Origin: Yersinia thracica
GTDB lineage: Bacteria; Pseudomonadota; Gammaproteobacteria; Enterobacterales; Enterobacteriaceae
Assembly: GCF_902170565.1 (NCBI RefSeq)
Contig: NZ_CABHXX010000100.1
Coordinates: 1 to 55,343 of the forward strand
Length of the DNA: 55,343 nucleotides
Reading direction: 5' to 3'
Below, in pieces: positions 26,532-38,444 of the stretch (its first letter is position 1; each line of letters opens with the position of its first letter). A program made the position numbers and the translations under genes. The notes under the pieces were generated by a model. That model was not told the origin of the DNA. It saw only the letters and a program-made list of their open reading frames with translations, and did no database searches.

Positions 26532-29500
26532 ATGTTCACGGTTTATCATTCTAATCAATTGGATTTACTCAAAGCGCTAACGACTGCGCTGATAGAACGA
26601 GAACCGTTGGATAATCCTTTCCAGCAAGAAGTGGTGCTTGTTCAAAGCCCTGGTATGGCTCAATGGCTGCAAATGCAATTGGCTCAACAATTTAGTATTG
26701 CAGCCAATATTGAGTTTCCACTGCCCGCTACCTTTATCTGGGACATGTTTACCCGTGTGTTACCCGGTATTCCGAAAGAAAGCGCATTTAGCAAAGATGC
26801 AATGACATGGAAACTCATGTGGTTATTACCGGAATTACTGGAAAATCCGGTGTTTTCTGCGATGAAACGCTATTTAAGTGACGATAACGATAAACGTAAG
26901 ATTCACCAACTGGCGGCACGAGTCGCCGACCTTTTTGACCAATATTTGGTGTATCGCCCAGAATGGCTGGAGAGTTGGGAACGAGGCCAATTGATTGATA
27001 ATCTGGATGATGCTCAGCAGTGGCAAGCTTTGCTATGGGTCGAATTAACTCGCTATACTCGCCAGTTAGAACAACCTGAATGGCACCGTGCCAATCTCTA
27101 TCAGCGTTTTATCCGCACACTTCTCGAATCAGACGTTTGCCCGGCAGGGTTGCCCAAACGAGTATTCATTTGCGGCATATCTGCATTACCCCCAATCTAT
27201 TTACAAGCCTTGCAAGCGCTGGGTAAACACATTGATATTCACTTGATGTTTACTAATCCATGCCGCTATTTCTGGGGTGATATTCAGGATTATACGTTTT
27301 TGGCTAAATTACAAAGCCGCAAACGCAGGCATTATCGTGATTCGGCTGAAAGTGCGTCGACGGAAGTAAAACTCTTTCGTCACCCTGAACAAGCCGAGCA
27401 GCTATTTAATGATGATGGTGAGCAAAATCTTAGTAACCCGCTGTTAGCCTCATGGGGGCGGCTTGGTCGTGACCACATGTATTTATTATCTCAGGTTGAT
27501 GAAATCCAAGAGGTTCATGCTTTTGTTGATATTGAGCCGGATAATCTCTTACATGGTATTCAGCATGACATGCTGGAGCTGGAAGACCACGCGATTATTG
27601 GCATCACTCCAGAAACCTTAGCCCATAGTCACCAAAAGCGTGTTTTGGAACTCAGGGACCGCTCCCTTAGCCTGCATGTGTGCCACAGCCCACAACGCGA
27701 AGTGGAAGTTTTACAAGATAACTTGCTGAAGTTATTGGAGGATTCTCCAGATCTGACTCCGCGCGATATTATTGTTATGGTCGCAGATATTGACAGCTAC
27801 ACCCCCTATATTCAGGCTACATTTGGTAATGCTAGCGGGGAGCGCTATGTACCCTTTGCAATTTCAGACCGCAAGGCTAGCCAGGCTCACCCCGCACTTC
27901 AGGCTTTTATTACTTTGCTCGACTTGCCCCAGAGCCGTTTTACTTCTGAGCAGGTATTAGCACTGCTGGAAGTGCCCGCTTTAGCCAATAAGTTTGGTAT
28001 CACTGAAGATGGATTGCGCCGTTTGCGGCAATGGGTTGGCGAGTCCGGTATCCGCTGGGGATTAGATGATGACAATGTGCGTGAATTATCTCTGCCCGCC
28101 ACCGGCCAACATACCTGGCATTTTGGCATAACCCGCATGTTACTCGGCTATGCCATGGATAGCACTGCCGGTGATTGGCAAGGGGTTCTGCCCTATGATG
28201 AATCCAGTGGTTTGGCGGCTGAACTGGCCGGGCAATTAGCAGATATGTTGATGCAACTGAGTCAGTGGCGGCAGCAATTAAGTGAATCCCGCGCACTCAG
28301 TGAATGGCTGCCATTGTGTCGCCAATTATTAGATACTTTCTTTGAACCCGATAATGATACGGAAGCGGTGCTGGTACTGATTGAACAGCAATGGCAGAAG
28401 GTCATCAGCTATGGTATTGCTGCTCAATATCCGGATATCGTGCCACTGAATCTGCTACGGGATGAACTGGCTTCGCGCCTGGATAATGAGCGTATTAGCC
28501 AGCGTTTCCTCGCTGGACCCATCAATTTCTGTACGCTGATGCCTATGCGCTCCATCCCGTTTAAAGTGGTGTGCTTATTGGGGATGAATGATGGTGTTTA
28601 CCCACGAACCCTGCCGCCGTTGGGCTTTGACTTGATGGCTAAACAGGTTCGCCGTGGTGACCGCAGCCGCCGTGATGATGACCGCTACCTATTCCTGGAG
28701 GCATTACTCTCTGCCCAGCAACAGCTTTATATCAGCTATATCGGGCGCTCGATTCAAGACAACAGCAAACGCTATCCTTCAGTGCTGGTTAGTGAGTTGA
28801 TTGAATATATTTCGCAAAGTTATCACTTGCCTGGTGATGAAGAGTTCAGTGCTGATGACAGTGCCAAACGGGTTATTGAGCATTTGCTATGTTGGCATCC
28901 ACGAATGCCGTTTGCAGCAGAAAATTTTATCCCAAACAGTGAGCTACAGAGTTATGCCGCTGAATGGCTACCTTCTGCGGAATCCACGGGATTGGCACAC
29001 CCAGAATTTAATCAGCCTTTGTCACCCGAACCTTTGCCTGAAATCACTCTTGATGAATTAATCCGTTTTTATCGCCACCCTGTGAGGGCATTTTTCCAAC
29101 GTCGGCTGGGGGTAAATTTCGTTATTGAAGAAACGGAGTTACCGGATGAAGAACCTTTTATCTTAGATAACCTCAACCGCTATCAGTTTAATACTCAACT
29201 ACTGGATGCGCTGATAGAAGAAAGTGATATTAATACTGTTTTCAGCCGTGCCCGTGCGGCGGGTAACCTTCCTTATGGTTCTTTCGGTGAGCTTTACTGG
29301 GAAAGTCAGCAAGAGGAAATGCTGCCATTAGCTGAACAAATTCGTGCTGAACGTAAAGAGAGTCACAGTATTGAGCTGAATATTGAATTTGGAGATACCA
29401 CGCTTACGGGATGGATTCATCAGATTCAGGAGGACGGCTTAATTCGTTGGCGGCCAGCGGCATTAACTGCGGTCGATGGGCTTTTGTTGTGGGTTGAGCA

Positions 29501-29918
29501 TTTGGTGTATTGCGCCGCAGGCGGTGAGGGTGAAAGCCGGATGTATGGCCGCAAAGGAACCGCATGGCGTTATGCCTCACTGGATTGTGATGAAGCACGG
29601 AAATATTTACAGCAGCTAATCAGTGGCTATCAGCAAGGTATGTGCGAACCTTTATTGTTGCTGAGTAAAAGTGGCTGGGCTTGGTTGAGTCAGTGTTTTG
29701 ATCGTGAATCTGGTCAAATTTTGTGGGATGAAGAAACACAAACCAAAGCTCGAATGAAACTTTTACAGGTTTGGCAAGGTGACCAACGGATTGCCGGGGA
29801 AAGTGAGGATAACTATATACAAAGGGTATTCCGCCTGATGGATAACCAACATCTCGACACGATATTACATGAAACTGAACGTTATTTATTACCAATAGCC
29901 CGCCATAATAAGGCGTGA
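26532..29918 (+). CDS. recC: Exodeoxyribonuclease V gamma subunit RecC
   Basis: 1128 aa (E. coli 1122). RecC is the Chi-recognising subunit of RecBCD, an inactive helicase/nuclease-like protein that splits the duplex and scans the 3' strand. N-terminal MFTVYHSNQLDLLKALTTAL, the helicase-like QSPGMAQWLQMQLAQQF and the central FCTLMPMRSIPFKVVCLLGM (about residues 669-688) are highly conserved. GGGAG ribosome binding site 4 bp before the ATG. It heads the recC-ptrA-recB-recD block, all in one direction. Confidence 0.97.
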   Translation: MFTVYHSNQLDLLKALTTALIEREPLDNPFQQEVVLVQSPGMAQWLQMQLAQQFSIAANIEFPLPATFIWDMFTRVLPGIPKESAFSKDAMTWKLMWLLPELLENPVFSAMKRYLSDDNDKRKIHQLAARVADLFDQYLVYRPEWLESWERGQLIDNLDDAQQWQALLWVELTRYTRQLEQPEWHRANLYQRFIRTLLESDVCPAGLPKRVFICGISALPPIYLQALQALGKHIDIHLMFTNPCRYFWGDIQDYTFLAKLQSRKRRHYRDSAESASTEVKLFRHPEQAEQLFNDDGEQNLSNPLLASWGRLGRDHMYLLSQVDEIQEVHAFVDIEPDNLLHGIQHDMLELEDHAIIGITPETLAHSHQKRVLELRDRSLSLHVCHSPQREVEVLQDNLLKLLEDSPDLTPRDIIVMVADIDSYTPYIQATFGNASGERYVPFAISDRKASQAHPALQAFITLLDLPQSRFTSEQVLALLEVPALANKFGITEDGLRRLRQWVGESGIRWGLDDDNVRELSLPATGQHTWHFGITRMLLGYAMDSTAGDWQGVLPYDESSGLAAELAGQLADMLMQLSQWRQQLSESRALSEWLPLCRQLLDTFFEPDNDTEAVLVLIEQQWQKVISYGIAAQYPDIVPLNLLRDELASRLDNERISQRFLAGPINFCTLMPMRSIPFKVVCLLGMNDGVYPRTLPPLGFDLMAKQVRRGDRSRRDDDRYLFLEALLSAQQQLYISYIGRSIQDNSKRYPSVLVSELIEYISQSYHLPGDEEFSADDSAKRVIEHLLCWHPRMPFAAENFIPNSELQSYAAEWLPSAESTGLAHPEFNQPLSPEPLPEITLDELIRFYRHPVRAFFQRRLGVNFVIEETELPDEEPFILDNLNRYQFNTQLLDALIEESDINTVFSRARAAGNLPYGSFGELYWESQQEEMLPLAEQIRAERKESHSIELNIEFGDTTLTGWIHQIQEDGLIRWRPAALTAVDGLLLWVEHLVYCAAGGEGESRMYGRKGTAWRYASLDCDEARKYLQQLISGYQQGMCEPLLLLSKSGWAWLSQCFDRESGQILWDEETQTKARMKLLQVWQGDQRIAGESEDNYIQRVFRLMDNQHLDTILHETERYLLPIARHNKA

Positions 29919-30016
29919 TAGCTGCGCATGACTAAACAAGATTTTCATACATATTGTATACAAGAAGCCGGATACGCGTTTTAGCGGCAACTTTAAGGGG
30001 TTAGGGGAGAAACGGA

Positions 30017-32908
30017 ATGCATAAACAGTTTGCCCGCATTATTGGCATATTTTTCTTATTAGGTTTGCTGGTTCCACTGAGTTGGGCTGATACTCCTGCA
30101 TGGCAACCACTGGCAGAAGCTATTCACAAAAGTGAACACGACTTGCGCAAATATCAGGCAATAAAATTGCCTAATGGTATGACCGTGTTGTTGGTTTCTG
30201 ATGAGCAAGCACCTAAATCCTTAGCTGCCTTGGCATTGCCTGTGGGATCTCTGGAAGATCCTAATAATCAGTTGGGATTAGCTCATTATTTAGAACATAT
30301 GTTACTGATGGGCTCTAAACGTTTCCCTGAACCCGGCAGCTTCTCTGAATTCTTGAAAAAACATGGTGGTAGCCATAACGCGAGCACAGCTTCTTATCGA
30401 ACCGCTTATTATCTTGAAATTGAAAATGATGCATTGGCCCCGGCGGTTGACCGTTTGGCTGATGCAATTGCTGAGCCGCTGTTAGACCCCATTAATGCCG
30501 ACCGTGAACGTAATGCGGTAAATGCTGAATTGACGATGGCCCGTTCCCGCGATGGTATGCGTATGGCCCAAGTGAATGCGGAAACCTTAAATCCGGCTCA
30601 CCCCAGTGCGCGTTTTTCCGGCGGCAATCTGGACACACTGAAAGATAAACCAGACGGCAAATTACATGATGAGCTGCTGAGCTTCTATCACCATTATTAC
30701 TCAGCTAACCTGATGGTGGGCGTGCTGTATAGCAATCAGTCCTTAGATAAGTTGGCACAATTAGCCGCTGATACCTTTGGTCGAATCCCTAATCGGGGTG
30801 CAAAAGTACCCGCAATTACAGTACCTGCGGTCACTCCGGATCAAACCGGCATTATTATTCATTATGTTCCTGCTCAACCTCGCAAGCAGCTAAAAGTAGA
30901 ATTCCGCATTGAAAATAACAGTGCAGAATTTCGCAGTAAAACAGATACCTATATTAGCTATTTAATAGGTAATCGTAGCAAAGATACCTTGTCTGACTGG
31001 TTGCAAAAACAAGGGCTGGCAGATGCCATCAATGCTGGTGCTGACCCGATGGTGGATAGAAATGGCGGTGTATTCTCCATTTCTGTATCACTCACAGATA
31101 AAGGCCTGGCTAACCGTGATGTCGTGGTGGCCGCTATTTTTGATTACATCAACATGCTGCACAAAGATGGTATTAAAAAGAGCTATTTCGATGAAATTGC
31201 TCATGTATTGAATTTGGATTTCCGCTACCCCTCAATCACTCGGGATATGGATTACATCGAGTGGCTGGTCGACATGATGTTGCGGGTGCCTGTCGCGCAT
31301 GTACTGGATGCCCCTTATCTGGCTGATCACTATGATCCGAAAGCTATTGCTGCGCGACTGGCTGAAATGACACCGGAAAATGCTCGTATTTGGTTTGTCA
31401 GCCCAGAAGAACCCCACAATAAAGTAGCCTATTTTGTTGATGCCCCTTATCAGGTCAATAAAATCAGCCCGCAAGAGATGCAAGAATGGCAAAAGTTGGG
31501 GAAAGACATCACATTGAGTTTACCGGCACTGAACCCCTATATTCCGGATGATTTCTCCTTAATCAAAGCTGATAAAAATATCACTCAACCACAGCAAGTA
31601 GCAGAGCAACCGGGGCTACGTGTGTTCTATATGCCAAGCCAGTATTTTGCTGACGAGCCGAAAGCCGATATTTCTGTGGCTTTCCGTAATCCCCATGCTC
31701 TGGATACTGCCCGTCATCAGGTTCTTTTTGCTTTGACTGATTATTTGGCCGGCTTATCACTCGATGAGCTGAGTTATCAGGCCTCAATCGGTGGGATTAG
31801 CTTCTCTACTGCGCCGAATAATGGTTTGTATGTCAGTGCGAATGGCTTCACTCAGCGGATGCCGCAGTTGCTGACTTCTTTGGTGGAGGGCTACTCCAGT
31901 TTCACTCCGACAAAAGAGAGATTGGCACAGGCTAAGTCTTGGTATCGTGAACAACTGGAAGTTGCCGAGAAAGGCAAAGCTTATGAGCTGGCAATTCAGC
32001 CGGCCAAATTACTGTCTCATGTTCCTTATGCAGAACGTAGCGAGCGGCGTAAATTGCTAGACACCATCAGTGTGCAAGATGTCATAACCTACCGTGATGA
32101 CTTGCTAAAACAGTCTGCGGTAGAAGTATTGGCAGTGGGTAATATGACTGCCCAGCAGGTAATTTCTCTGACTGACTCATTGAAAAAACAGCTCAACTTG
32201 ACTGGGACAACCTGGTGGACTGGTGAGGATGTTATTGTTGATAAAGCTCAGCTTGCCAACATGGAACGGATTGGCAGCAGCTCAGATGCGGCTCTGGCGG
32301 CCGTCTATGTACCGACCGGCTATACAGAAATTGAGGGCATGGCGCGCAGTGCATTGCTGGGACAAATTGTTCAGCCGTGGTTCTATGATCAACTTCGCAC
32401 AGCAGAGCAACTCGGCTACGCGGTATTTGCCTTCCCAATGTCAGTTGGGCGTCAATGGGGCTTAGGTTTCTTACTGCAAAGTAATAGCAAACAGCCTGAT
32501 TATCTTTACCAGCGCTATCTGGTGTTCTATCCACAAGCTGAGAAGCGGTTGCGTGAAATGAAACCGGCTGATTTTGAACAATACAAACAGGCACTCATTA
32601 ACCAATTACTGCAACGTCCACAAACGCTGGATGAAGAAGCCAGCCGTTATAGTAATGATTTCAATCGCAATAATTTTGCCTTTGATAGCCGTGAGAAAAT
32701 GATTACTCAAGTGAAGCTGCTGACAAACCCTGCATTGGCGGATTTCTTCCAGCAAGCTGTTATCAAACCACAAGGTTTGGCGCTGCTTTCTCAGGTTAAA
32801 GGCCAAGGACAAACTGAGGGAGGGTATGCGGTGCTTAAAGGATGGACGACCTACCCAACAACTTCAGCCTTGCAAGCAACCTTGCCGCAGAAGGTATTGG
32901 CTCCATGA
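30017..32908 (+). CDS. ptrA: Protease III (pitrilysin), periplasmic zinc metalloprotease
   Basis: 963 aa with a cleavable signal (hydrophobic core IIGIFFLLGLLVPLS, cleavage after SWA). The inverted zinc motif HxxEH is H90-Y-L-E-H94, and the third ligand is Glu171 in NAELTMA, both shifted by two from E. coli. It degrades small peptides such as insulin B chain in the periplasm. Its position between recC and recB is a conserved enterobacterial oddity. Its stop overlaps the recB start by ATGA. Confidence 0.96.
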   Translation: MHKQFARIIGIFFLLGLLVPLSWADTPAWQPLAEAIHKSEHDLRKYQAIKLPNGMTVLLVSDEQAPKSLAALALPVGSLEDPNNQLGLAHYLEHMLLMGSKRFPEPGSFSEFLKKHGGSHNASTASYRTAYYLEIENDALAPAVDRLADAIAEPLLDPINADRERNAVNAELTMARSRDGMRMAQVNAETLNPAHPSARFSGGNLDTLKDKPDGKLHDELLSFYHHYYSANLMVGVLYSNQSLDKLAQLAADTFGRIPNRGAKVPAITVPAVTPDQTGIIIHYVPAQPRKQLKVEFRIENNSAEFRSKTDTYISYLIGNRSKDTLSDWLQKQGLADAINAGADPMVDRNGGVFSISVSLTDKGLANRDVVVAAIFDYINMLHKDGIKKSYFDEIAHVLNLDFRYPSITRDMDYIEWLVDMMLRVPVAHVLDAPYLADHYDPKAIAARLAEMTPENARIWFVSPEEPHNKVAYFVDAPYQVNKISPQEMQEWQKLGKDITLSLPALNPYIPDDFSLIKADKNITQPQQVAEQPGLRVFYMPSQYFADEPKADISVAFRNPHALDTARHQVLFALTDYLAGLSLDELSYQASIGGISFSTAPNNGLYVSANGFTQRMPQLLTSLVEGYSSFTPTKERLAQAKSWYREQLEVAEKGKAYELAIQPAKLLSHVPYAERSERRKLLDTISVQDVITYRDDLLKQSAVEVLAVGNMTAQQVISLTDSLKKQLNLTGTTWWTGEDVIVDKAQLANMERIGSSSDAALAAVYVPTGYTEIEGMARSALLGQIVQPWFYDQLRTAEQLGYAVFAFPMSVGRQWGLGFLLQSNSKQPDYLYQRYLVFYPQAEKRLREMKPADFEQYKQALINQLLQRPQTLDEEASRYSNDFNRNNFAFDSREKMITQVKLLTNPALADFFQQAVIKPQGLALLSQVKGQGQTEGGYAVLKGWTTYPTTSALQATLPQKVLAP

Positions 32909-35900
32909 CATCAATGACTCCTCAACGGCTGGAGCCGCTAACGCTGCCCTTGTATGGCGAGAGGCTAATTGAGGCCTCAGCCGGTACAGGTAAGACTTTT
33001 ACCATCGGGGTTCTTTATCTCAGATTGCTGCTTGGATTAGGTAGAGAGGCGGCGTTTCGTCGCCCGCTCATGGTCGAAGAAATCTTGGTAGTGACCTTTA
33101 CCGAGGCGGCAACTGAAGAATTGAGAGGGCGAATTCGTGACAATATTCATGAGTTGCGTATCGCCTGCGTACGGGGAGTCAGTGATGACCCGATGCATAA
33201 GGATTTACTTGCGGAAATTACCGATTTGAATAAAGCAGCCGCAGATCTCTTGGCGGCTGAGCGCCAGATGGATGAAGCCGCAATTTATACTATTCACGGT
33301 TTTTGTCAGCGTATGTTGGCTAACAATGCTTTTGAATCTGGCATCTTATTTGAACAAACTTTGGTGCAGGATGAACAGCCATTACGCCGGCAAGCTTGCG
33401 CCGATTTCTGGCGGCGTCATTGCTATCCGCTCCCTCTGGCTATCGCCAGGGCGGTTAGCCAAGAGTGGAGCGGACCAGAGGCCTTACTCAAGGATCTTTC
33501 TGCTTATTTACAGGGGGAAACGCCAACATTTCGGCAAGCCCCCGGCGATGATGAAACGATACTCAGCCGACATCAGCAGATAGTTGAACTAATTGATACA
33601 GTCAAAGCACAATGGCGCGCAGCAGCCCCGGAGTTAGAGGCGCTGATTAGCGGGTCTGGTGTCGATAAACGCAGTTATAGTGCCCGATATTTACCTAATT
33701 GGTTGGAAAAGGTCGGTATCTGGGCGGAGCAAGAAACCGGCGATTATCAGTTACCCAAAGAGTTAGAAAAATTTCGGCAGTCAGTATTATTTGAAAAAAC
33801 CAAAAAAGGGGAAGCTCCCCAGCACGATATATTCAATGCTATAGACCGTATATTCGAGCAACCTCTGACACTCAGAGATCTGATTTTAGCCAGAGCTATC
33901 AGTGAAATACGAGCCTCTGTACAGCAAGAAAAACGGCAGCGAGCAGAATTAGGTTTTGATGATCTGCTCAGTAAATTGGATGCAGCATTGCAGCAACCGG
34001 GCGGGGAATTGTTAGCTCAATCTATTCGCATTCGTTATCCCGTCGCAATGATTGATGAGTTTCAAGATACCGATCCACAGCAATACCGTATTTTTCACAC
34101 ACTTTATGGTGGGCAAGAAGAGTGTGGCTTATTGCTGATTGGGGATCCTAAACAAGCTATTTATGCTTTCCGTGGTGCTGATATTTTCACTTATATTCGG
34201 GCTCGTTCGGAAGTCAGTGCCCACTACACACTAGAGACTAACTGGCGCTCATCTTTCCCGATGGTGCAATCAGTCAATCGTCTTTTTTGTTTGGTCGACA
34301 TTCCTTTTTTGTTTAAACAAATTCCCTTTATAAATGTGGCTCCCGCGCAAAAAAACAAACAGTTGTCATTTGAAATAAAAGGGAAAAAGCAGCCAGCTAT
34401 TTCTTTCTGGTTGCAGCCGGGTGAGGGCGTCGGGGTTAGTGAGTACCAACAATTAATGGCACGACAGTGTGCTGCCCAAATCCGTGACTGGCTCACCTCA
34501 GGCCAGCAGGGATTAGCCCAATTAGTGACGGCCACAGGCTCAAGGCCGGTTCAGGCATCAGATATCACGATATTAGTGCGTAGCCGGGCAGAGGCGGGAT
34601 TAGTGCGCGATGCTTTGAGCGCATTGGCTATCCCATCTGTTTATTTATCTAATCGTGACAGCGTATTTGATACCGCAGAGGCCAAAGATCTACTGTGGCT
34701 ATTGCAGGCCGTTCTGGCTCCTGAACAGGAACGGGCATTACGCAGTGCCATGGCGACCAGCATGCTGGGGCTAGATGCGCAAATGCTGGATGGATTGAAT
34801 CACGATGAGCGGGCTTGGGATGCTTTAGTTGATGAGTTCGATGGCTACCGCCAACATTGGCAGCGGCGTGGCGTGCTCCCGATGCTGCGGGAGATTATGG
34901 CTCATCGCCATTTAGCTGAAAACTTGTTAGCAACTCAGGGCGGTGAACGGCGGCTGACAGATTTGCTGCATCTGGGAGAGTTATTACAAGAAGCCGCATC
35001 GCAGCTTGATAGTGAGCACGCACTAATCCGTTGGTTGGCACAACAAATAGCCCAGCCGAATCATCAGTCTGATAACCAACAATTACGTTTGGAAAGTGAT
35101 CGTCATTTGGTGCGGGTGATAACTATCCATAAATCGAAAGGGCTGGAATACCCGCTGGTATGGTTACCTTTTGTGGGTAATTTCCGCCAACAGCAGGACG
35201 TTTTTTACCATGATCGTCACAGTTTTGAGGCCTTACTTGACCTGAACGCCGATGAAGAGAGTCAGGCTTTGGCGGAAGAAGAGCGGCTGGCAGAAGATTT
35301 ACGGTTACTATATGTCGCACTCACCCGCGCGGTTTATCATTGCAGTATAGGTATTGCTCCGCTGATTAAAGGGGGGCGAAAAAAACAGGGTGAAAGTGAT
35401 ATGCATCTCAGCGCACTAGGCTATTTGGTGCAACAAGGCCATGCGGGAGATGCGCAGTATCTTGCTGACAAGCTCGCAGAGTTAGCGACCCTGGCCAGTG
35501 GGGATATTTCTGTTTCGCAAGCAGGGCAACTAGACGAAACGCCTTGGCATCCACTGCCGGAAGAGTTACCAGCCCTTGCTGCCCGCCAGTTTAACCGCCA
35601 AATACACGATTTTTGGCGAGTCACCAGCTATTCCGGTCTACAGCAGCATGGTTCGAGTAAAAGTGGGGTATCACCAGCGTTGAATGTGCCATTACAGGAA
35701 TTATTACCACGGCTGGATACTGATGCCGTTGGTGAGCAAGCATCAATCAGTGAGAGCCAGTTAACCCCTCATACTTTCCCTCGCGGCGCAGCCCCTGGGA
35801 CTTTCCTGCATGATTTACTCGAACCCTTGGATTTTAGCCAGCCTATTGAGCCAGACGGGTTGACGGAGCAACTTCAGCAACAAGGTTTTGGCGAGCAGTG

Positions 35901-36534
35901 GTCACCCATGTTGTATCAATGGTTAAATGACATTGTACAAACTCCTCTGAATGAAACCGGCGTGACATTGGCGGAATTGACCCCACAGAGTAAGCAGGCC
36001 GAGTTGCAATTTTATTTGCCGATAGATGCGCTGCTGCAAGCCCGAGAGTTAGATATCTTAATCAAGCAGTATGACCCACTTTCCCGTCAATGCCCTGCGT
36101 TGGATTTTCAGCAAGTCCGCGGGATGCTCAAAGGATTTATTGACTTGGTTTTCTGTTGGCAGGGGAAATATTACTTGTTGGATTATAAGTCTAACTGGCT
36201 GGGGGAAGACAGCAGCGCTTATACCAATGAGGCGATGGCCCAAGCAATGACAGAGCATCGCTATGACTTGCAATATCAGCTTTATACCTTGGCATTACAT
36301 CGCTATTTACGCCATCGGCTGGGTAATTATGACTATCAGCGCGACTTTGGTGGTGTCATTTATCTCTTCCTGCGTGGCATTGATAGCCAACATCCGGGGA
36401 ATGGTATTTTTAGTTGCCGTCCTGAATGGGCGCTGATTGAAAGAATGGACTGTTTATTCAGTGGTCGTGAGGTAGAACCGTACATTAGTGATAACAGTGG
36501 AATTGCTATGACCAGTGAGGGCACATCAATATGA
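32905..36534 (+). CDS. recB: Exodeoxyribonuclease V beta subunit RecB
   Basis: About 1209 aa from the ATG at 32905, chosen because it overlaps the ptrA stop (ATGA) and fits E. coli RecB; an ATG at 32842 is also in frame. Superfamily 1 helicase: Walker [13 protein letters not shown] near residue 26, [14 protein letters not shown], Walker [11 protein letters not shown], motif [13 protein letters not shown]. The C-terminal RecB nuclease domain has GFIDLVF and the metal/catalytic [10 protein letters not shown]. RecB unwinds 3'-5', digests, and loads RecA after Chi. It overlaps recD by ATGA. Confidence 0.96.
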   Translation: MTSMTPQRLEPLTLPLYGERLIEASAGTGKTFTIGVLYLRLLLGLGREAAFRRPLMVEEILVVTFTEAATEELRGRIRDNIHELRIACVRGVSDDPMHKDLLAEITDLNKAAADLLAAERQMDEAAIYTIHGFCQRMLANNAFESGILFEQTLVQDEQPLRRQACADFWRRHCYPLPLAIARAVSQEWSGPEALLKDLSAYLQGETPTFRQAPGDDETILSRHQQIVELIDTVKAQWRAAAPELEALISGSGVDKRSYSARYLPNWLEKVGIWAEQETGDYQLPKELEKFRQSVLFEKTKKGEAPQHDIFNAIDRIFEQPLTLRDLILARAISEIRASVQQEKRQRAELGFDDLLSKLDAALQQPGGELLAQSIRIRYPVAMIDEFQDTDPQQYRIFHTLYGGQEECGLLLIGDPKQAIYAFRGADIFTYIRARSEVSAHYTLETNWRSSFPMVQSVNRLFCLVDIPFLFKQIPFINVAPAQKNKQLSFEIKGKKQPAISFWLQPGEGVGVSEYQQLMARQCAAQIRDWLTSGQQGLAQLVTATGSRPVQASDITILVRSRAEAGLVRDALSALAIPSVYLSNRDSVFDTAEAKDLLWLLQAVLAPEQERALRSAMATSMLGLDAQMLDGLNHDERAWDALVDEFDGYRQHWQRRGVLPMLREIMAHRHLAENLLATQGGERRLTDLLHLGELLQEAASQLDSEHALIRWLAQQIAQPNHQSDNQQLRLESDRHLVRVITIHKSKGLEYPLVWLPFVGNFRQQQDVFYHDRHSFEALLDLNADEESQALAEEERLAEDLRLLYVALTRAVYHCSIGIAPLIKGGRKKQGESDMHLSALGYLVQQGHAGDAQYLADKLAELATLASGDISVSQAGQLDETPWHPLPEELPALAARQFNRQIHDFWRVTSYSGLQQHGSSKSGVSPALNVPLQELLPRLDTDAVGEQASISESQLTPHTFPRGAAPGTFLHDLLEPLDFSQPIEPDGLTEQLQQQGFGEQWSPMLYQWLNDIVQTPLNETGVTLAELTPQSKQAELQFYLPIDALLQARELDILIKQYDPLSRQCPALDFQQVRGMLKGFIDLVFCWQGKYYLLDYKSNWLGEDSSAYTNEAMAQAMTEHRYDLQYQLYTLALHRYLRHRLGNYDYQRDFGGVIYLFLRGIDSQHPGNGIFSCRPEWALIERMDCLFSGREVEPYISDNSGIAMTSEGTSI

Positions 36535-38414
36535 TGACGTTACTGGAGCAGTCGGTTCGTGACCACTTACTACGTCCGCTGGATGTTCAGTTCTCACGAA
36601 TGATAGCCGGTGATAATGACCCTATGATGCAATTGGCAGCGGCTGTTCTCAGTGCTGAAGCGGGTGCTGGGCATGTATGTCTGCCACTCAGTTATTTGCA
36701 GCCAGAAAAGCTATTTGGCGGGCGACAGCCAGCATTAGCGCAAGCGCTGTGGCAGGCAATGGGTGCGCCGGATCAATTACATTGGATACAAACACTCAAT
36801 AACTCCCCAGCAGTGAGTGATGGCACTCAGCCCACACCGCTAGTTTTGCAAAATGACCGTTTGTATCTACAACGGATGTGGCAATACGAAGGGGATGTGG
36901 TGCGTTTTATGGCCAGCGACAATACGGCGTCATTTATCAACGATGCCAGAGACGTCAACGAAACATTATTAAGAGAGACGCTCGACCGCCTATTTGGGCC
37001 TGCGGGCACTGAGGTCGATTGGCAAAAATTGGCTGCCGCTGTTGCAGCTACCCGCCGTATTTCCGTGATTTCCGGTGGGCCGGGGACGGGAAAAACGACT
37101 ACAGTTGCCAAGTTATTGACCGCGCTGATACAACTTAGCCAAGGGCAACGCTTGCGTATTCAACTTGCCGCACCCACAGGTAAAGCTGCTGCGCGCTTGA
37201 CGGAATCACTGGGTAAAGCTATTCGCCAACTCTCACTGACTGACGATGAACGCAAGTTATTCCCCGACCAGGCATCCACATTGCACCGTTTGTTGGGGGC
37301 GCAACCTAACAGTCAGCGTCTACGTTATCACCGTGGTAACCCCCTAAACCTTGATGTGCTGGTGGTCGATGAAGCATCAATGGTGGATTTACCTATGATG
37401 GCGCGGCTAATTGCAGCATTACCAGCCAAAGCTCAGGTGATTTTTCTCGGTGACCGTGACCAATTGGCTTCGGTAGAAGCAGGGGCAGTGCTGGGCGATA
37501 TATGCCGCTTTGCTGAGTTGGGTTACAGTGAATCACGGGCAGAGCAACTAACTCGCTTAACCGGATGCACATTGGCGGGAAATATCCCGATTGGTGATGT
37601 GCAGACAGATACAGTTAATGTCCGTGATAGTTTGTGTTTGCTGCGGAAAAGCTATCGCTTCGATGAAAAATCTGGGATTGGGCAGCTTGCTTTAGCAGTT
37701 AATGCCGGAAGGTATCGAGATGCATTATCCGTTTTAAATGGCGCATATTCCGATATTGAAAATTTCTCTCTGGCAGATTCAGATGATTATCAGGTATTGC
37801 TGGAAGACTGTGTTGCGGGCTATCAGCACTATCTCGAACTGGCCGCCGCAGGTGCTGATGCGGTTGAGGTGCTGGCCGCATTTGGGCGCTATCAACTACT
37901 GTGTGCATTACGGTCTGGGCCATTTGGTGTCAGTGGGTTAAATGAGCGCATTGAGCAGCTATTGCACCGCAAGCGGTTAATTGAGCGAACGCCAGGGCCA
38001 TCGGGGCGTTGGTATGTTGGCAGGCCGGTGATGATAGGGCTGAATGACAGCGCACTGGGTTTATTCAACGGTGATATTGGCATTGCTTTGTATGACAGTG
38101 AGGGGGAGCTACGGGTGCATTTCCAATTACCAGACGGCAATATAAAATCCGTGCAACCGAGCCGTCTTCCCAGCCATGAAACCGCTTATGCCATGACGGT
38201 ACATAAATCTCAAGGTTCGGAATTTGAACATACGGCATTGGTTTTACCCAATACGTTCATGCCAGTGTTAACTCGCGAATTGGTTTATACCGCCATTACC
38301 CGCGCCCGCCAGCGTTTGACATTGTATTGCAGTGATACGGTATTGAGCCAAGCGATCCGCACACCCACACTTCGTGTTAGCGGCTTGGTAGAACGGCTGA
38401 ATCAATTGACCTGA
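36531..38414 (+). CDS. recD: Exodeoxyribonuclease V alpha subunit RecD
   Basis: 627 aa, a 5'-3' superfamily 1B helicase. Walker [16 protein letters not shown] (around residue 182), a second conserved block [13 protein letters not shown], Walker [30 protein letters not shown], and the C-terminal [12 protein letters not shown] and YTAITRAR. The start ATG overlaps the recB stop by ATGA, which should keep RecB and RecD production matched. A hairpin follows the stop. Confidence 0.97.
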   Translation: MMTLLEQSVRDHLLRPLDVQFSRMIAGDNDPMMQLAAAVLSAEAGAGHVCLPLSYLQPEKLFGGRQPALAQALWQAMGAPDQLHWIQTLNNSPAVSDGTQPTPLVLQNDRLYLQRMWQYEGDVVRFMASDNTASFINDARDVNETLLRETLDRLFGPAGTEVDWQKLAAAVAATRRISVISGGPGTGKTTTVAKLLTALIQLSQGQRLRIQLAAPTGKAAARLTESLGKAIRQLSLTDDERKLFPDQASTLHRLLGAQPNSQRLRYHRGNPLNLDVLVVDEASMVDLPMMARLIAALPAKAQVIFLGDRDQLASVEAGAVLGDICRFAELGYSESRAEQLTRLTGCTLAGNIPIGDVQTDTVNVRDSLCLLRKSYRFDEKSGIGQLALAVNAGRYRDALSVLNGAYSDIENFSLADSDDYQVLLEDCVAGYQHYLELAAAGADAVEVLAAFGRYQLLCALRSGPFGVSGLNERIEQLLHRKRLIERTPGPSGRWYVGRPVMIGLNDSALGLFNGDIGIALYDSEGELRVHFQLPDGNIKSVQPSRLPSHETAYAMTVHKSQGSEFEHTALVLPNTFMPVLTRELVYTAITRARQRLTLYCSDTVLSQAIRTPTLRVSGLVERLNQLT

Positions 38415-38420
38415 AAATAT

Positions 38421-38442
38421 TGAAGGGGCGAATGCCCCTTCA
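38421..38442. terminator. Bidirectional hairpin between recD and argA
   Basis: TGAAGGGGC-GAAT-GCCCCTTCA is a perfect 9-bp stem with a 4-base loop between the convergent recD and argA stops. It is flanked by A/T-rich sequence on both sides, though no long T-run is present. Confidence 0.65.
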
Positions 38443-38444
38443 GA